From assembly GCF_008932245.1 (NCBI RefSeq), contig NZ_CP034910.1, positions 1,917,776 to 1,981,775 of the forward strand: 64,000 nucleotides of DNA, written 5' to 3'. Below, piece by piece: positions 1 to 9,783 of the stretch; within the stretch, counting starts at the first letter, position 1, and every line of letters starts with the position of its first letter. Source of the DNA: Sinorhizobium alkalisoli (GTDB taxonomy: Bacteria; Pseudomonadota; Alphaproteobacteria; Rhizobiales; Rhizobiaceae). Made by a program: the position numbers and the translations under genes. The notes under the pieces are model-generated. The model was not told the DNA's origin and searched no databases. It saw only the letters and a program-made list of their open reading frames with translations.

Positions 1-215
1 GTCCGCGTCAGCTCCTCATAGACATTGTCGCGCATCTCATGGCACGAGGTGCAGAACGTCTCGGTATTGGTAAATTCGAGCGCCGTGTTGAAGGCGCCCC
101 AGAACATCACCCCTCCGACAAAGCCACCGAGGGTCAGGAAGCCGAGGCTCAGCGTTGCCGCGGGCGTGCTGACAAGACGCCACGCCCAGAGGACGAGTTT
201 GCGGATTGGGCCCAT
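1..215 (-). CDS. napC: NapC, membrane tetrahaem cytochrome c (partial, 3' end outside window)
   Basis: NapC/NirT-family quinol dehydrogenase that passes electrons from the membrane quinol pool to NapB-NapA. Only about 71 N-terminal residues are present because the gene runs off the left edge. The start is an ATG at 215, five bases after the napB stop. The visible part has a short basic N-terminus (MGPIRKL), one hydrophobic anchor at about residues 15-38, then a first CxxCH haem site (CTSCHEM). The NapC family has four such sites; the other three lie outside the window. It is the last gene of napEFDABC. Identity rests on position, anchor and haem motif together. Confidence 0.88.
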   Translation of the reverse strand, partial: MGPIRKLVLWAWRLVSTPAATLSLGFLTLGGFVGGVMFWGAFNTALEFTNTETFCTSCHEMRDNVYEELTR

Positions 216-219
216 CTCG

Positions 220-723
220 TCACTCGCTCCCCGCCTTCTTGATACCCATTTCGCTCATGTCCCTGAAGGTGTTGCCGACGAGCGGCTGGACGTCGGCCTG
301 CGGCACATGACAGGCGGTGCAGAAATAGCGCCGCGGAGAAACGTCCGCGAGCATCTGTCCCTCACGCGTCATATAGTGCGTGACGCTGATCATCGGTGCG
401 CCGGAATCTTGCGTGAATTCCCGCTTGTGACAGGAAAGGCAGCGGTTGGTGTTGACGGAGAGCTGATAACCCTCGATCGAATGTGGGATGACCGGCGGCT
501 GGTCGGGATAGGCGCGCATCTTGCGCTTGTCGTCGACCACCCATTTCGGCAAGGGCGCGGCCGTGCCCGTGGCGATCGGCGGCGTCGGCCCCTGAAGCTC
601 GGGAACCATCTTCTCCACGACCTGGCCAACTGCCGTCGTCGCGGCAAATAGGGCGAGCCCCGCAAGGACGGCCACGAATTCTGGTCGCCGGATCAGGCGA
701 CGGGTAGGATCTTGACCGCGCAT
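220..723 (-). CDS. napB: NapB, periplasmic dihaem cytochrome c of nitrate reductase
   Basis: Small electron-transfer subunit of the periplasmic nitrate reductase, which takes electrons from NapC and feeds NapA. The 167-aa protein has an N-terminal hydrophobic segment (about residues 17-34) acting as export signal or anchor. Its two c-type haem sites, CLSCH (about 95-99) and CTACH (about 136-140), are the family hallmark. The chosen start lies inside the 3' end of napA (31-bp overlap), which suggests translational coupling. A shorter start is possible but would cut into the signal segment. Confidence 0.93.
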   Translation of the reverse strand: MRGQDPTRRLIRRPEFVAVLAGLALFAATTAVGQVVEKMVPELQGPTPPIATGTAAPLPKWVVDDKRKMRAYPDQPPVIPHSIEGYQLSVNTNRCLSCHKREFTQDSGAPMISVTHYMTREGQMLADVSPRRYFCTACHVPQADVQPLVGNTFRDMSEMGIKKAGSE

Positions 724-3197
724 TTCTTGAAATCCGTCTGTTTGGAGATGGGATCTGTCGCGTCGAGGGTCACTTTGTTGATCAACTGGCTGGCGTCGAA
801 CCAGGGCACGAAGATCACGCCCGGCGGCATCCGGTTGCGGCCGCGCGTTTCGACGCGCGAGCGTATTTCGCCACGGCGCGAAACAACGCGGACCTCCGCC
901 CCCTGATTGATGCCGCGCTTCCTGGCATCATCGGCATTCATGAAGCAGCGCGCCCCCGGGAAGGCGCGATAGAGTTCCGGCACCCGCATGGTCATCGAGC
1001 CCGAATGCCAGTGCTCGAGTACGCGGCCGGTGACGAGCCAGAGATCATACTCCTCGTCCGGCGGCTCCGCCGGCGGCTCGTAAGGCACGGCAAGGATGAC
1101 GGCCTTGCCGTCGGGACGCCCGTAGAATTTGACGCCCTCGCCCGCCTTCACGTAGGGGTCGAGGCCCTCGCGGTAGCGCCAGAGCGTCTCCTTGCCGTTC
1201 ACTACTGGCCAGCGCAGGCCGCGCACCTCGTGATAGCGGTCGTAAGGCGCCAGGTCGTGCCCATGGCCGCGCCCGAAAGAGGCATACTCCTCGAAGAGAC
1301 CCTTCTGGATGTAGAAGCCGAAGGCGTCGGCCTCGTTGTTCGCATAGTCTCGGTTCACTTCGCTCAAAGGAAAGCGATCGACCGCGCCGTTCTTGAACAG
1401 AACATCGAAGAGCGTCTTGCCGCGATAGGAGGGATTGGCCTCCAGAATCTCGGTCGGCCAGACCTCCTCCGTCGTGAAGCGCTTCGAGAACTCGGCAATC
1501 TGCCACAGGTCCGATCGTGCCTCGCCCGGCGCCTGTACGAGTTGGTGCCAGACGTGGGTGCGGCGTTCGGCATTGCCGTAGGCTCCCTCCTTCTCAACCC
1601 ACATGGCCGCCGGCAGAATGAGGTCGGCGCTCATGGCCGTGATCGTCGGATAGGCGTCCGAGACGACGATGAAGTTTTCCGGGTTGCGATAGCCCTGATA
1701 GGTCTCGTTCTTCGTATTGGGCGCGGCCTGGACATTGTTGTTGACCTGCACCCAATAGAAGTTGAGCTTGCCGTCCTTCAGCATCCGATCCTGCTCGACG
1801 GCGTGGTATCCTGGCTTCTCCGGGATGATGCCGTGGGGAACGCGCCAGATCTCCTCGGCATGTTTACGGTGCTCCGGATTGGTCACCGTCATGTCGGCCG
1901 GCAGCCGGTGGGCGAAGGTGCCGACCTCGCGGGCGGTACCGCAAGCGGAGGGCTGGCCGGTCAAGGAGAACGGGCTGTTGCCGGGTTCGGAAATCTTCCC
2001 CGTCAACAGGTGGATGTTGTAGACCATGTGGTTGGCCCAGACGCCGCGCACATGCTGGTTGAAGCCCATGGTCCAGAGCGACATCACCTTGCGGTCAGGA
2101 TCGGCATAGAGTTCGGCGAGTTCCTCCAGGAAGCCCGGGTCGACTCCAGTGATCTCCGCCGTCTTTTCCAGCGTGTATTCCGAAACGAAGATCTTGAATG
2201 CCTCGAAATTGATCGGTTCCATCTTCGCGGGGTCGTTGGCATTCGCCGCTCTGACCTCGATCGGATTGTCGGACCTGAGGCCATAGCCGATGTCGGCGGC
2301 CCCTTGCATGAAGGTCGTGTGCCTGTCGACGAAATCCCGGTTCACGCGACCGGTCGTGATGATGTGATTGGCGATGTAATTCAGGATCGCGAGGTCAGTG
2401 CCCGGCTTGAAGACGATCGGCACGTCGGCGAGATCCATGCTGCGGTGAGTGAAGGTGGAGAGAACCGCCACCCGCACATGCGGGTGCCCCAACCGACGGT
2501 CGGCAAGCCGCGTCCAAAGGATCGGATGCATTTCCGCCATGTTGGAGCCCCAGAGCACGAAGGCATCCGCATGCTCGAAATCGTCGTAGCAGCCCATCGG
2601 CTCGTCCATGCCGAAGGCACGCATGAAGGCATAGGCTGCCGACGCCATGCAGTGTCGTGCATTCGGATCGAGGTTGTTGGAGCGGAATCCCGCGCGCATC
2701 AGCTTCGTCGCGGCGTAACCTTCAAAGACCGTCCATTGCCCCGAGCCGAACATGCCGACGGCCGTCGGCCCCTTCTCTTTCAGCACCCGCTTGCATTGCT
2801 CGGCCATCACGTCGAAGGCCTCATCCCAGCTGACCGGCTCGAACTCGCCGTCTTTGCTGAAACGGCCGTTCTGCTTGCGTAAGAGCGGCGTCTTCAGCCG
2901 GTCAGCGCCATACATGATCTTCGACAGGAAATAGCCCTTTATGCAGTTGAGGCCGCGATTGACCTCCGCCTGCATATCTCCGTGGGTGGCGACGACCTGG
3001 CCTTCTTTCACGCCCACCATGACGCCGCAGCCGGTGCCGCAAAAACGGCAAGGAGCCTTGGACCACTTGATTTCGAGTGCCTCGACTCCGCCCGGAACCG
3101 GCTGCGCGGAGACCGGCAGCGCAATGCCGGCAGCCGCGGCGGCAATGCCGGCAGCATGCGCCTTCAGAATGTCACGCCGCGTCAGTTCGCCGCTCAT
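693..3197 (-). CDS. napA: NapA, catalytic subunit of periplasmic nitrate reductase (Mo-bis-MGD, 4Fe-4S)
   Basis: Reduces nitrate to nitrite in the periplasm. The 834-aa protein is full length for NapA. It opens with a twin-arginine signal (TRRDILKA), then the C-x2-C-x3-C 4Fe-4S signature (CRFCGTGC) with the fourth Cys in CIKGY, followed by molybdopterin oxidoreductase and dinucleotide-binding domains. I chose the ATG at 3197 because AGAGGAGG lies 9 bases upstream. An in-frame TTG at 3218 is longer but would put that ribosome site inside the gene. NapD upstream is the chaperone for the Tat signal. NapB follows with overlap. Confidence 0.97.
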   Translation of the reverse strand: MSGELTRRDILKAHAAGIAAAAAGIALPVSAQPVPGGVEALEIKWSKAPCRFCGTGCGVMVGVKEGQVVATHGDMQAEVNRGLNCIKGYFLSKIMYGADRLKTPLLRKQNGRFSKDGEFEPVSWDEAFDVMAEQCKRVLKEKGPTAVGMFGSGQWTVFEGYAATKLMRAGFRSNNLDPNARHCMASAAYAFMRAFGMDEPMGCYDDFEHADAFVLWGSNMAEMHPILWTRLADRRLGHPHVRVAVLSTFTHRSMDLADVPIVFKPGTDLAILNYIANHIITTGRVNRDFVDRHTTFMQGAADIGYGLRSDNPIEVRAANANDPAKMEPINFEAFKIFVSEYTLEKTAEITGVDPGFLEELAELYADPDRKVMSLWTMGFNQHVRGVWANHMVYNIHLLTGKISEPGNSPFSLTGQPSACGTAREVGTFAHRLPADMTVTNPEHRKHAEEIWRVPHGIIPEKPGYHAVEQDRMLKDGKLNFYWVQVNNNVQAAPNTKNETYQGYRNPENFIVVSDAYPTITAMSADLILPAAMWVEKEGAYGNAERRTHVWHQLVQAPGEARSDLWQIAEFSKRFTTEEVWPTEILEANPSYRGKTLFDVLFKNGAVDRFPLSEVNRDYANNEADAFGFYIQKGLFEEYASFGRGHGHDLAPYDRYHEVRGLRWPVVNGKETLWRYREGLDPYVKAGEGVKFYGRPDGKAVILAVPYEPPAEPPDEEYDLWLVTGRVLEHWHSGSMTMRVPELYRAFPGARCFMNADDARKRGINQGAEVRVVSRRGEIRSRVETRGRNRMPPGVIFVPWFDASQLINKVTLDATDPISKQTDFKKCAVKILPVA

Positions 3198-3248
3198 GTC
3201 TGCGTGCCTCCTCTTCAAGTTCGAGCGTGGTCGGTGCGAAAATCGCGC

Positions 3249-3506
3249 CTATCCGTGACCCGCATCGACATGCTCAAACACCATGCTGGCGGCGACGACG
3301 CCGTCGAGACCGGAAATCCGCGACAGGCATTCGCCGAGCATGCCGGAACTCGTGCCTTCGATCACCACCACGATCTTCCCGCCCTGATGGCCGTAGACCT
3401 CCACTGTCTCCATCTGCGCAAGCGCCGCGAGAACGCCGTCCAACTTCGCCGGAACGGCGGCGATGACGGCACTGGAGATGTGACATTGCGCTTTCGCATC
3501 AGGCAT
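3249..3506 (-). CDS. napD: NapD, Tat-signal chaperone for NapA
   Basis: Small cytoplasmic chaperone that in this family binds the NapA twin-arginine signal and prevents premature export. It is 85 aa, typical for NapD. It shows the usual layout: an early HISSAVI strand, then a KIVVVIEG strand, with the hydrophobic VVAASMVFEHVD segment near the end. The start overlaps the 3' end of napF by 8 bases, and the gene sits 51 bases before napA. Assignment rests on length, pattern and fixed position between napF and napA. Confidence 0.92.
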   Translation of the reverse strand: MPDAKAQCHISSAVIAAVPAKLDGVLAALAQMETVEVYGHQGGKIVVVIEGTSSGMLGECLSRISGLDGVVAASMVFEHVDAGHG

Positions 3507-4005
3507 GGGCGCCCTCCTTCCTGCGCTCGCCGGCCCGGATCGCCCCGACCGGACAGAGGCCTATGCAGGCACCGCAACCGCTGCAAAGATCATCATCGAC
3601 TTCGGGCAGGAATGGCCCGCCCATGCGGGGGCGGAAACGGATCGCCTGCTGCGGACACGCATCGTGACATGACTGGCAGGCAACGCCGTTTCGCGTCAGG
3701 CAAGAAGCGCCGATCGCGGCCATGTGCGGAAAACGGCGGATGTTCGTTGCCTGGAAGACAGGCTCCGGGCAAGCGCGCAGGCAATCGCCGCAGAATAGGC
3801 ACTCCCCATGCGCAAAATCGAGCGACGGCCAGCCGCCGTCGAGACGAACGATATTCGTGGGACAGGCATCGACGCATGCGCCGCAACCCGTGCATGCGGC
3901 GAGTGTCTCGATCGTTGCGCCCGGGGGACAGATGCGCGCCACTTTGGAGCCTCTCCCGAGAAGCACGCCGCGTCTGGAGATGTTGCTCGCGCCTGCCACG
4001 GCCAC
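3499..4005 (-). CDS. napF: NapF, 4Fe-4S ferredoxin-type maturation protein
   Basis: Cytoplasmic iron-sulfur protein associated with NapA maturation. It contains ferredoxin-like cysteine clusters: CTGCGACVDACP, CLFCGDCLRACP, a partial CQSCHDACP and CSGCGACIGLCP. The start is uncertain. The open frame reaches back to 4113 inside napE, but family length (about 165-170 aa) and gene order favour a GTG at 4005, immediately after the napE stop, with a GGGG stretch upstream; a second GTG at 3999 is equally possible. The downstream end overlaps napD by 8 bases. Confidence 0.88.
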   Translation of the reverse strand: MAVAGASNISRRGVLLGRGSKVARICPPGATIETLAACTGCGACVDACPTNIVRLDGGWPSLDFAHGECLFCGDCLRACPEPVFQATNIRRFPHMAAIGASCLTRNGVACQSCHDACPQQAIRFRPRMGGPFLPEVDDDLCSGCGACIGLCPVGAIRAGERRKEGAHA

Positions 4006-4006
4006 C

Positions 4007-4198
4007 TCAATGCCCCGTCGGCGGGCCGGGAGGCCCGAAGACAAGCTGCAGCATCCACACGATAAAGCCGTAACCGCCCACGACGCCGACTGCAACCAAT
4101 GGCCATATGCCAAAGGCGAGCACGAAAAAAGTTAAAAGCTCCTTACGCCGTTCGGAGCGGAGCGGCGTCGCCGGTCCACCGGAAGACAACTCCGACAT
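4007..4198 (-). CDS. napE: NapE, small membrane protein, first gene of the nap operon
   Basis: A 63-aa protein with a charged N-terminal tail, a single long hydrophobic segment (about residues 22-53, LLTFFVLAFGIWPLVAVGVV) and a Gly/Pro-rich end. This is the NapE pattern, and it occupies the first position of napEFDABC as in other rhizobia. Its biochemical role is not established. I chose the ATG at 4198 because GGGAGA lies upstream at good spacing; the ATG at 4213 has no ribosome site. About 90 bases upstream is an FNR-type box. Confidence 0.85.
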   Translation of the reverse strand: MSELSSGGPATPLRSERRKELLTFFVLAFGIWPLVAVGVVGGYGFIVWMLQLVFGPPGPPTGH

Positions 4199-4290
4199 GC
4201 TGCATCTCCCCATGCAACTGTTGGAATAGTAACAATCATTTTCGGGAAAGAAAGGAAAATAAACTTAACTTCGTTCGTCACCAATAGAAT

Positions 4291-4304
4291 TGATCTATGT
4301 CAAA
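4291..4304. promoter_or_regulatory. FNR/FixK/NnrR-type box upstream of napE
   Basis: The 14-bp sequence TTGATCTATGTCAA fits TTGAT-N4-RTCAA, close to the anaerobox bound by FixK/FnrN proteins. It is centred about 99 bp before the napE start, in the only sizeable gap before the operon. The site is seen directly; which CRP/FNR-family protein binds it is inference. Confidence 0.75.
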
Positions 4305-4592
4305 ATATGTCGGCTCACTCCTTTCCAGGCAGAACCATTCTTTTCATGAACGACGGGATACTTAGCACATTGATGAGTCGAATTGTTTCGCAGCCGCAAG
4401 GGTCATGACGGTCGGCGCCAATTTTTCGACTGGTGTTTCGACTGGTGCCATGCGTTGGTCGCGTCGTCGGTCCCGTATTCATCCCCCCTCGACGACAGAA
4501 CACCAGGCGCACCGCGCTCAGGCAGCCAGATACAATCGCTGGGTGAACTCCGGCAAGTTTGCGGGACGTTGACACATCGCGGTTATCGGATT

Positions 4593-4624
4593 ATGAGTGA
4601 CGACATTCAAAAATCGTCACTCAT
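4593..4624. promoter_or_regulatory. Probable TetR operator (11-bp perfect inverted repeat)
   Basis: ATGAGTGACGA and TCGTCACTCAT form a perfect 11-bp inverted repeat with a 10-base AT-rich spacer, ending 15 bases before the start of the TetR regulator at 4640. There is no T-run after it, so a terminator is less likely. Position and symmetry suggest the autoregulatory operator of the tetR-adaptor-pump operon. Confidence 0.6.
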
Positions 4625-4639
4625 CAGAAGCCCCCAGCA

Positions 4640-5245
4640 ATGCCGCAGACCTCAGACAGTATCGAAGCAAGCCGGCAGGAGAACATCGCGCGGATTCTCG
4701 ATGCCGCCGAGCGGCTCTTTCGCCATTACGGCTACAGCAAGACGAATGTGGCCGATATCGCTCGCGAGCTCGACATGTCGCCGGCGAATATCTATCGCTT
4801 CTTCTCCTCCAAGACCGAAATCCATCAGGCGCTATGCGCGCGCATGCTGGCCGCGAGCTATGAGCAAGCGCTGGAGATTTCGCGCCTTCCCCTGAGTGCC
4901 GCCGAGCGCCTGCGCCGCTACGCGCATGGGCAGCACAGGCTCACCGTCGAAACCATGCTCGACGAGCAGAAGGTCCATGAGATGGTCGTCGTTGCGATCG
5001 AGCGAGAGTGGCACGTGATCGAGAAGCACATCGATCGCATTGACGGTCTCATCGCCGGCATCATCCGAGAGGGCATCAGCGCGGGCGAGTTCGCCAATCA
5101 GGATCCCGAGACCGCCGCTCGCTGCTTCACTGCCTCTCTCTTGACGCTCTGCCACCCGCAGATGGTGGCGCAATGTCTTGCGAAGGAAAACCGCCCAACC
5201 TCGGACGCGTTGATCGAATTCGCGATCAAGGCCTTGAAGTATTAA
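4640..5245 (+). CDS. TetR/AcrR-family repressor of the adjacent RND pump
   Basis: A 201-aa transcription factor. The N-terminal TetR helix-turn-helix covers about residues 15-60, with the familiar ILDAAERLFRHYGYSKTNVADIA start and an NIYRFFSSKTEI recognition region. The C-terminal helical ligand domain is divergent. It heads an operon with an adaptor (43 bases downstream) and an RND pump, the standard arrangement for local repression relieved by a pump substrate. The inverted repeat just upstream is the likely operator. The inducer cannot be predicted. Confidence 0.9.
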   Translation: MPQTSDSIEASRQENIARILDAAERLFRHYGYSKTNVADIARELDMSPANIYRFFSSKTEIHQALCARMLAASYEQALEISRLPLSAAERLRRYAHGQHRLTVETMLDEQKVHEMVVVAIEREWHVIEKHIDRIDGLIAGIIREGISAGEFANQDPETAARCFTASLLTLCHPQMVAQCLAKENRPTSDALIEFAIKALKY

Positions 5246-5287
5246 CGAAAATGCCGCCGCTGCGGCAGCGTACCAGGAACACAAACG

Positions 5288-6424
5288 ATGTCCTTCACAA
5301 GCGTCTTCAAACAGCCCTTTGCTGGCCGCCTATTAGGTGTGGCCGCTCTTGCCGCCCTACTCGCCGGCTGCTCGGAGGAGAAGGCCGAGACGAAGGAAAT
5401 CATCCGGCCGGTCAAGGTGGTCGAGATTGCCGGCACGGGCGAAACGCGGCGGCTCGTTTATGCCGGAGCGGTCAAGGCACGCACTGAGATGAATCTCGGC
5501 TTCCGCGTCGGCGGCAAGATCACCGAGCGGCTCGTCGACATCGGCGACCGCGTAGAGCCGGGCGACGTTCTCGCCCGTCTTGATCCGACCGATTACGAGC
5601 TCTCGGTCAAGAGCGCCGAAGCCAACCTTCTCGCCGCCGACAAGCAGGTTCAGACGGTTGCGCTCACGAAAACGCGGGCCGAGCAGCTTTTTGCGCGGAA
5701 ATTCTCCTCAAGGGCCGAGCTCGATCAGGCAAGCCTCGCCTATGATCAGGCCGTCTCCACGCGCGATGCCGCCGCTTCCGCCCTGAGCCAGGCAAGAAAC
5801 CAGGTGACCTACACGAGGCTACTCTCCGACCAGCCCGGCATCATCACCGCCATCAATGCCGATATCGGCCAGGTCGTCGGCACCGGCACACCGGTCGTGA
5901 CGGTTGCAATCGACGGCGAGAAGGAGATCGAGGTCGCCGTACCGGAACTCGATATTGCGGAGTTCAAACCGGGCAAGGAGGTGCAAGCGCGCTTCTGGTC
6001 CAACGACATGCTGACCCTCGAGGGTCGGGTGCGGGAGGTGTCCGGCAGCGCCGAACGGCAATCCCGGACATTCTCGGTGCGTATCAGCCTGCCCGATGAC
6101 CGGCGCGTCCTGCTCGGCATGACCGCAACGGTCGAGGCGGCTGCAGCGAAGTCAGAGACCCTGATCTCCATTCCCTTAAGCGCGCTCGCCCGAAAGGACG
6201 ACAAGGACATCGTCTGGACCGTCGATCGCGACGCATCGACGGTTCACGCCCGCGCCATCAGGCTCGCCGACTTCACCGGCGATCAGGTGCGGGTCGCGGA
6301 GGGCCTCGCACCGGGCGACCTCGTCGTCACAGCCGGCACGCAGTTCATGACCGAGGACCTGAAAGTAAAACTGCGGCCCGACGCGCAACAATCCGCCAGC
6401 GCCGGAACACAGATCGTCCGCTAA
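5288..6424 (+). CDS. RND efflux periplasmic adaptor (HlyD/AcrA family) lipoprotein
   Basis: Membrane-fusion subunit linking the inner-membrane RND pump to an outer-membrane channel. The 378-aa protein has a lipoprotein signal with lipobox LLAGC (Cys at about residue 28). It then has a biotinyl-lipoyl half (VGGKITERLVDIGDRVEPGD), an alpha-helical hairpin, the second lipoyl half and a beta-barrel/membrane-proximal domain. It sits 43 bases after tetR and 28 bases before the pump gene. AGGAA precedes the ATG. Substrate is unknown. Confidence 0.92.
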   Translation: MSFTSVFKQPFAGRLLGVAALAALLAGCSEEKAETKEIIRPVKVVEIAGTGETRRLVYAGAVKARTEMNLGFRVGGKITERLVDIGDRVEPGDVLARLDPTDYELSVKSAEANLLAADKQVQTVALTKTRAEQLFARKFSSRAELDQASLAYDQAVSTRDAAASALSQARNQVTYTRLLSDQPGIITAINADIGQVVGTGTPVVTVAIDGEKEIEVAVPELDIAEFKPGKEVQARFWSNDMLTLEGRVREVSGSAERQSRTFSVRISLPDDRRVLLGMTATVEAAAAKSETLISIPLSALARKDDKDIVWTVDRDASTVHARAIRLADFTGDQVRVAEGLAPGDLVVTAGTQFMTEDLKVKLRPDAQQSASAGTQIVR

Positions 6425-6452
6425 CCACACAGACCAGACAGGAATACCGATC

Positions 6453-9400
6453 ATGCACGCCTCCACGGGGGAGAAGACGCCGTTCAACCTGTCGCGTTGG
6501 GCGATCGGCCATCCGAGCATCGCGCGCTTCCTTTTCGCGCTGATCATTGTCACCGGCGCCCTCGGGCTCGTGCGCATGGGGCAGCGAGAGGACCCGGAAT
6601 TCACCTTCCGGACGATGGTCGTCCAGGCGGTCTGGCCGGGCGCTTCGATCGAGGAGATGCAGCATCAGGTCGTCAACAAGATAGAGCGCAAGCTGCAGGA
6701 GACGCCGCATCTCGATTTCGTCCGCTCCTATACGCGCTCGGGCAGCACCATCATCACCGTGCAGATCGAGGGCGATACGGATGCGGACGACGTTGCCGAC
6801 GCCTTCTATCAGGTCCGCAAAAAGGTGGGCGACATCGCCAATGAACTGCCCGAAGGCATGCTCGGCCCCTATTTCAACGACGAGTTCGGCGACACCTATA
6901 TCACCATGCACGCCATCAGTGGGCAAGGCTACACCTATCCCGAACTGAAGCGGTTCGCGATAGACGGCCGCGACATGCTCCTGACGACGCCCGGCGTGGA
7001 GAAGGTGGTGATCCTCGGCGACCAGCCGCAGAAGATTTATATCGACGTCTCCTCCAAACTGTTGGCCGCGCGCGGGCTCACGCTTGCCGACCTGCAAAAC
7101 GCCATTGCCGGCCAGAACAATGTCGACCCTGCCGGCAGCGTCGATACCGGCACCCGGTCGGTGCGCATTTCCGTCGACGGGGACGTGACGCGGGTCGAGG
7201 ACATCCGCAACCTGCGCCTGCGGACGGGCAGCGAAGCGATCCGCCTCGGTGACATAGCGACGATTACTGCGGGGCTCGAGGACCCTTACGCGCGCAAATT
7301 CCGATTCAACGGCCATGACAGCGTGCAGATCGGCGTGGTGATGGCCAAGGGTCACAACGTCACCGATGTCGGCAAGGCAGTGGAGGCGACCTATGAACGT
7401 TTTGAATCCTCGCTCCCCCATGGCGTATCGGTCGACCAGATCTCCAACCAGCCGGAAGTCGTAACCGAGGCGATGAGCGAATTCATGCACGCTCTCATGG
7501 AAGCGCTGGCCATCGTTCTCGTGGTGTCGTTCCTGTCCATCGGCTGGCGCTCGGGCCTGGTGATTGCGATCGCCATACCGCTGGTGCTCGCCGCCACCTT
7601 CGCCATCATGTACGAGTTCGGCATCGACCTGCAGCGGATTTCGCTGGGCGCGCTCATCATCGCGCTTGGCCTGCTGGTCGACGACGCGATGATCGTCGTC
7701 GAACTCATGGAGCGAAAGCTCGAGGAAGGCCTGGCGAAGATCGATGCGGCGAGCTTCGCCTATTCCTCGACCGCCTTCCCGATGCTCACCGGCACACTGA
7801 TCACCATCGCCGGCTTCATTCCGGTCGGCTTTGCGCAATCCACTGCGGGCGAGTATGTCCGTTCGCTCTTTTATGTGGTCGGCATCGCTCTGGTCGTCTC
7901 CTGGTTCGTGGCCGTCTACTTCACGCCCTGGCTCGGATACATGATCCTGAAGCAGCGCCACCATGCCGGCGGGCATCACGACGTTTTCGACACGCGCTTC
8001 TACCGCCGCCTCCGGTCGGCCGTCGGCTGGGCCGTGCGCCACCGCGTCATCGTGCTCGTCATGACGCTGGCAGCCTTCATGACCAGCCTCTGGGCCTTCC
8101 AGTTCATTCCCAAGAATTTCTTTCCGCAATCGTCCCGGCCGGAGATTCTCGTCGACTTATGGCTGCCGGAAGGCACCAGCATCAGCGAGGTCGAGCGTCA
8201 GGCCCGGGCCCTCGAGGCGCGCATGATGGACGACGAGGACAAGCGCTTCATCGCCACCTATATCGGCGAAGGCATCCCGCGCTTCTTCTTGCCGCTCGAC
8301 CAGCAGCTTCGCAATCCAAACTTTGCGCAACTGCTCGTCATGGCGAAGGACGAGCCCGCGCGCGAACGGCTGATCCTCAAGCTGCGTACGATCCTCGCCG
8401 AAGACTTCCCCTCGATCCGCGCCAAGGTCGACCGCCTGTTTCTCGGCCCCCCGACCGGCTGGCCGGTTCAGATCCGCGTGATGGGTCCCGATCGCCAGGA
8501 ACTGCGCCGCATCGCCGATCAGGTGAGGGCGAAGTTCAACGAGAATCCCTTGCTCGGGGCCGTCCATGACGACTGGCTGGAGCCCGTGCCGGCAATGAAG
8601 CTCGTCATCGACCAGGACCGCGCCCGCGCGCTCGGCGTCAGTTCGCAGCGCGTCCGCCAAATGCTGCAGGCGGCGATGTCCGGTGTCCCGCTCGACGATG
8701 TCCGCGACGGCGAGGAAACGGTCTCGATCGTCGCCCGCGAGCCGAACGGCAACCGGCACCTGCTGTCGGCAGTCAATTCGGTCTATGTGCCGACGGATTT
8801 CGGCGGCTTCGTGCCCGTCGCCCAGATCGCCAAGGTCGTGCCGGTCATGGAGCAGGGGATCGAGTGGCGGCGTGATCGCCTGCCGACGATTACCGTGCGT
8901 GGGACGCTGCCGGACGGCGTCCAACCGAACGACGTCACGATGAAGCTCTACGACGAGCTCAAGGGGCTTCGGGACGGGCTTGCACCCGGTTACAAGATAG
9001 AGGTCCAGGGTGGCGCCGAAGACAGCGCCGAAAGCCAGGCGTCGATCGCCGCCAAGGCGCCGATCATGCTGCTCGTCATCCTCGTCCTGCTGATGGTGCA
9101 GCTCCAGCATTTCGGCAAGTCGATACTTGTGCTCGCCACGGGTCCGCTCGGCATCATTGGTGCGGCTGCGGCGCTCCTTGTCAGCGGCGCCCCCTTCGGC
9201 TTCGTCGCCATTCTCGGCGTCATAGCACTTCTCGGCATCATCATCCGAAACTCGATCATCCTCGTCGACCAGATCGATCAGGACATCGCCGGCGGGATGG
9301 AGCGCTCCGAGGCGATCGTCGGCGCTGCCGTGCGTCGGTTCCGGCCGATTATGCTAACGGCGCTCGTCGCGGTGCTCGCGATGATACCGATCTCGCGCAG

Positions 9401-9605
9401 CATCTTCTGGGCGCCGCTCGCCTACGCGATGATGGGCGGCATCCTGGTCGCGACGGTGCTGACGATCCTGGTGCTGCCGGCAGGTTATGCCGTGTTCTTC
9501 GGCAAGGAACCGAAGGTGCGGAAGTCGGACAGGGATGAGGCAGTGCCGGACGGGGGCGCCGACGCGGATGCAAAGCGCTATCCCGCCCCCATCGCCGCGG
9601 AATGA
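6453..9605 (+). CDS. RND-family multidrug efflux pump (AcrB-like) inner-membrane subunit
   Basis: Proton-driven transporter of 1050 aa, the normal AcrB length. It has a first membrane helix near residues 20-40, a periplasmic porter domain, and a multi-helix block at about 345-505. That block carries the acidic pair of the proton relay (LGLLVDDAMIVVE); a second periplasmic domain and a second helix block (about 870-1030) follow. It is the third gene of the tetR-adaptor-pump operon. No outer-membrane factor is in the operon, so it must use one encoded elsewhere. A 594-aa open frame on the opposite strand (6345-8129) is a shadow of this gene. Confidence 0.94.
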   Translation: MHASTGEKTPFNLSRWAIGHPSIARFLFALIIVTGALGLVRMGQREDPEFTFRTMVVQAVWPGASIEEMQHQVVNKIERKLQETPHLDFVRSYTRSGSTIITVQIEGDTDADDVADAFYQVRKKVGDIANELPEGMLGPYFNDEFGDTYITMHAISGQGYTYPELKRFAIDGRDMLLTTPGVEKVVILGDQPQKIYIDVSSKLLAARGLTLADLQNAIAGQNNVDPAGSVDTGTRSVRISVDGDVTRVEDIRNLRLRTGSEAIRLGDIATITAGLEDPYARKFRFNGHDSVQIGVVMAKGHNVTDVGKAVEATYERFESSLPHGVSVDQISNQPEVVTEAMSEFMHALMEALAIVLVVSFLSIGWRSGLVIAIAIPLVLAATFAIMYEFGIDLQRISLGALIIALGLLVDDAMIVVELMERKLEEGLAKIDAASFAYSSTAFPMLTGTLITIAGFIPVGFAQSTAGEYVRSLFYVVGIALVVSWFVAVYFTPWLGYMILKQRHHAGGHHDVFDTRFYRRLRSAVGWAVRHRVIVLVMTLAAFMTSLWAFQFIPKNFFPQSSRPEILVDLWLPEGTSISEVERQARALEARMMDDEDKRFIATYIGEGIPRFFLPLDQQLRNPNFAQLLVMAKDEPARERLILKLRTILAEDFPSIRAKVDRLFLGPPTGWPVQIRVMGPDRQELRRIADQVRAKFNENPLLGAVHDDWLEPVPAMKLVIDQDRARALGVSSQRVRQMLQAAMSGVPLDDVRDGEETVSIVAREPNGNRHLLSAVNSVYVPTDFGGFVPVAQIAKVVPVMEQGIEWRRDRLPTITVRGTLPDGVQPNDVTMKLYDELKGLRDGLAPGYKIEVQGGAEDSAESQASIAAKAPIMLLVILVLLMVQLQHFGKSILVLATGPLGIIGAAAALLVSGAPFGFVAILGVIALLGIIIRNSIILVDQIDQDIAGGMERSEAIVGAAVRRFRPIMLTALVAVLAMIPISRSIFWAPLAYAMMGGILVATVLTILVLPAGYAVFFGKEPKVRKSDRDEAVPDGGADADAKRYPAPIAAE

Positions 9606-9643
9606 TCGTGCGCGACGAGAAATGGATGGAAGGCCCGGCTCCT

Positions 9644-9748
9644 ACAGCGCCGCGCGTCTTATCAGACGCGCAAAGGTCGCTGTATCACTTTGGGGTGCTG
9701 CATGTCTTTGTCCTTCAATCGAGGTCGATTAAAGGAGACATGCAGTAG
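9644..9748. repeat. Rhizobial mosaic palindromic element (RIME-like), copy 1
   Basis: Two nested palindromes fill the gap between the pump gene and norD. First: ACAGCG...CGCTGT enclosing GCGCGTCT-TATC-AGACGCGC (9652-9671). Second: CTGCATGTC (9698-9706) paired with GACATGCAG (9737-9745). The architecture matches the short intergenic mosaic elements common in Sinorhizobium/Rhizobium. It separates convergent genes and may also end transcription. Another copy of the first half lies at 18438. Confidence 0.75.
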
Positions 9749-9783
9749 ACTTGCCGGGCCTTCCGTATCGCGGCCTCCCCCGC

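Noticed and set aside
1005..2882. 625-codon plus-strand frame opposite napA
   Set aside because: Shadow frame; napA on the minus strand has a Tat signal, 4Fe-4S motif and full length.
3198..3218. Upstream TTG start extending napA by 7 codons
   Set aside because: The strong AGAGGAGG ribosome site lies inside this extension, so the ATG at 3197 is used.
4315..4575. 86-codon minus-strand frame between nap and tetR
   Set aside because: No ribosome site or family pattern, and it sits in a promoter gap.
6345..8129. 594-codon open frame on the minus strand opposite the RND pump
   Set aside because: Composition is typical of antisense reading of a high-GC gene, and the plus strand has an unambiguous AcrB-type protein.
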